From the NCBI GenBank assembly GCA_934747265.1, contig CAKVGI010000004.1, forward strand, positions 1-64,000: DNA of 64,000 nucleotides, read 5' to 3'. This stretch comes from an uncultured Rickettsiales bacterium. Lineage in GTDB: Bacteria; Pseudomonadota; Alphaproteobacteria; Rickettsiales; UBA1997. The position numbers and the translations under genes were made by a program. Positions 63,365 through 64,000 of the stretch are shown here, piece by piece; positions within the stretch are counted from its first letter, which is position 1, and each line of letters begins with the position of its first letter. The notes under the pieces were generated by a model, which worked only from the letters and a program-made list of their open reading frames with translations, searched no databases and was not told the DNA's origin.

Positions 63365-64000
63365 ATGGCAAAGGCGCAAAAATTAAAATTAAAAAGTTGG
63401 TATTCAAGTAAGTATCAAATAATTGTTTTTCAAAGAAACATATTGTTTTTTATATCTTTCTTGGCTATATCTTCCGTTTTGATAGCTGTTATATTTGTGA
63501 AACAAATAATGGCTTCTAAGTCCTTGGTGCCTTATGTTATTGAAATTGAAGAGAAAAGTGGTATTCCAACTATTGTTGAACAATTAAATGAAAGTCATTT
63601 TACTGCTGATGTAAGTTTAAAAAGATATTTTATTTATTCATTTTTAAGCGCCGCACAAGGTTATAATCCTGGTACTTTTAGAGAAGATTATAGAAAATTA
63701 GCTCTTTTTTCTACCCCTAGTGTTTTTAGGGAAATACAAGCTTCCATTAACCCTAGAAATCCACAAAGTCCAGCAGCAATGATTGGAAATAGAGGTATAA
63801 TTGAAGTTGCTATTAAATCATTGATTTTTCAAACACCAAACACTGTAACAATTAGATATAGATTGAAAAATATTGGTAGTGTTTCAGGATTTGCTAATAA
63901 TAGAGATATGATTGCTGAAATGGATTTTAGATTTACCAATTTAACATTGAGTCAACAAGATAGATATATAAATCCAATAGGTTTTCAAGTAACAAGATTT
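63365..64000 (+). CDS. virB8: VirB8 family type IV secretion protein, 5' part
   Basis: 212 residues are visible; the frame stays open to the window end. A basic start is followed by a membrane helix at about 27-50 (ILFFISFLAISSVLIAVIFV), then a periplasmic domain with SLVPYVIEIEEKSGIPTIVEQL, ADVSLKRYFIYSFLSAAQGYNP, FREDYRKLALFSTP and VTIRYRL, the layout of VirB8. VirB8 is an inner-membrane scaffold of the secretion core. In Rickettsiales virB8 usually begins a run of virB9, virB10, virB11 and virD4, so these may follow beyond the edge. Confidence 0.9.
   Translation, partial: MAKAQKLKLKSWYSSKYQIIVFQRNILFFISFLAISSVLIAVIFVKQIMASKSLVPYVIEIEEKSGIPTIVEQLNESHFTADVSLKRYFIYSFLSAAQGYNPGTFREDYRKLALFSTPSVFREIQASINPRNPQSPAAMIGNRGIIEVAIKSLIFQTPNTVTIRYRLKNIGSVSGFANNRDMIAEMDFRFTNLTLSQQDRYINPIGFQVTRF

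Noticed and set aside
1..64000. tRNA, rRNA or tmRNA genes
   Set aside because: I read the intergenic regions on both strands for T-arm type sequences and found none that fold as tRNA; a covariance-model search would settle this.

Overview
The window is very AT-rich and gene-dense. It reads as chromosome of a Gram-negative alphaproteobacterium. The lineage evidence is a GapR/DUF2312 nucleoid protein, an alphaproteobacterial-style SPOR protein next to an FtsB-like protein, and type IV secretion genes scattered singly around the chromosome, as in Rickettsiales: a VirB7-like lipoprotein at 30.0 kb, VirB4 at 47.1 kb and VirB8 running off the right edge. Lipid A and LPS genes (lpxB, lptA), porins and lgt show an outer membrane. 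Pyruvate kinase argues against a Rickettsia-like loss of glycolysis. I infer a host-associated deep alphaproteobacterium and cannot name the genus. I found no rRNA, tRNA, CRISPR array or transposase.

Layout. 0-0.7 kb: G-rich tandem repeat and palindromes, no convincing gene. 0.7-3.6 kb: unknown genes on the minus strand, one HEPN-like, and a decayed OmpR-type remnant. 3.6-8.3 kb (minus): rpmA, rplU, a lone N-terminal piece of mfd, a porin and secD. 8.5-12.7 kb (plus): an acidic low-complexity membrane protein, then a DUF2207-LemA pair. 12.8-19.6 kb: tilS, a glycosyltransferase, a PolB-type exonuclease, nrdR, rsfS, lptA and lpxB. 19.6-24.4 kb (minus): a NuoF-like flavoprotein, an FkbM methyltransferase and a 773-residue hexapeptide-repeat protein. 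24.4-29.9 kb (minus): rbfA, recA, a DUF2335 pair, argS and an enlarged alanine racemase. 30.0-36.1 kb (plus): VirB7-like lipoprotein, S41 protease, two PpiC proteins, an rRNA/tRNA 2'-O-methyltransferase, gapR and rnd. 36.1-39.8 kb (minus): ogt, hisS, an ABC-2 permease and a frameshifted prepilin. 39.9-43 kb (plus): an acidic membrane protein, mnmE, a repeat element and lgt. 43-47 kb (minus): a SulP transporter, pyk and a ZapA-like/DUF4164 pair. 47.1-52.8 kb: virB4, an SDR oxidoreductase, a DMT-like membrane protein and an orphan 440-residue protein. 52.9-54.7 kb (minus): a pyruvoyl arginine decarboxylase with an OprB-type porin. 55-60.4 kb: SPOR protein, ftsB, a YihY protein, a lytic transglycosylase and an HlyD protein. 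60.5-61.5 kb: a dense repeat region. 61.5-64 kb: rnhA, holC, efp and virB8.

Most notable. The decarboxylase and porin at 52.9-54.7 kb match the chlamydial AaxB (Thr-Ser processing site) and AaxA, so this looks like a chlamydial-type arginine decarboxylation module in an alphaproteobacterium. A dispersed element of about 145 bp has two copies in opposite orientation. Each copy folds into two hairpins, and the sequence changes between copies preserve the pairing. Other oddities are the lone Mfd N-terminal domain, an alanine racemase with a duplicated C-terminal domain, a NuoF-like protein with rearranged cysteines, a very long left-handed beta-helix protein and a homopolymer-frameshifted pseudopilin.
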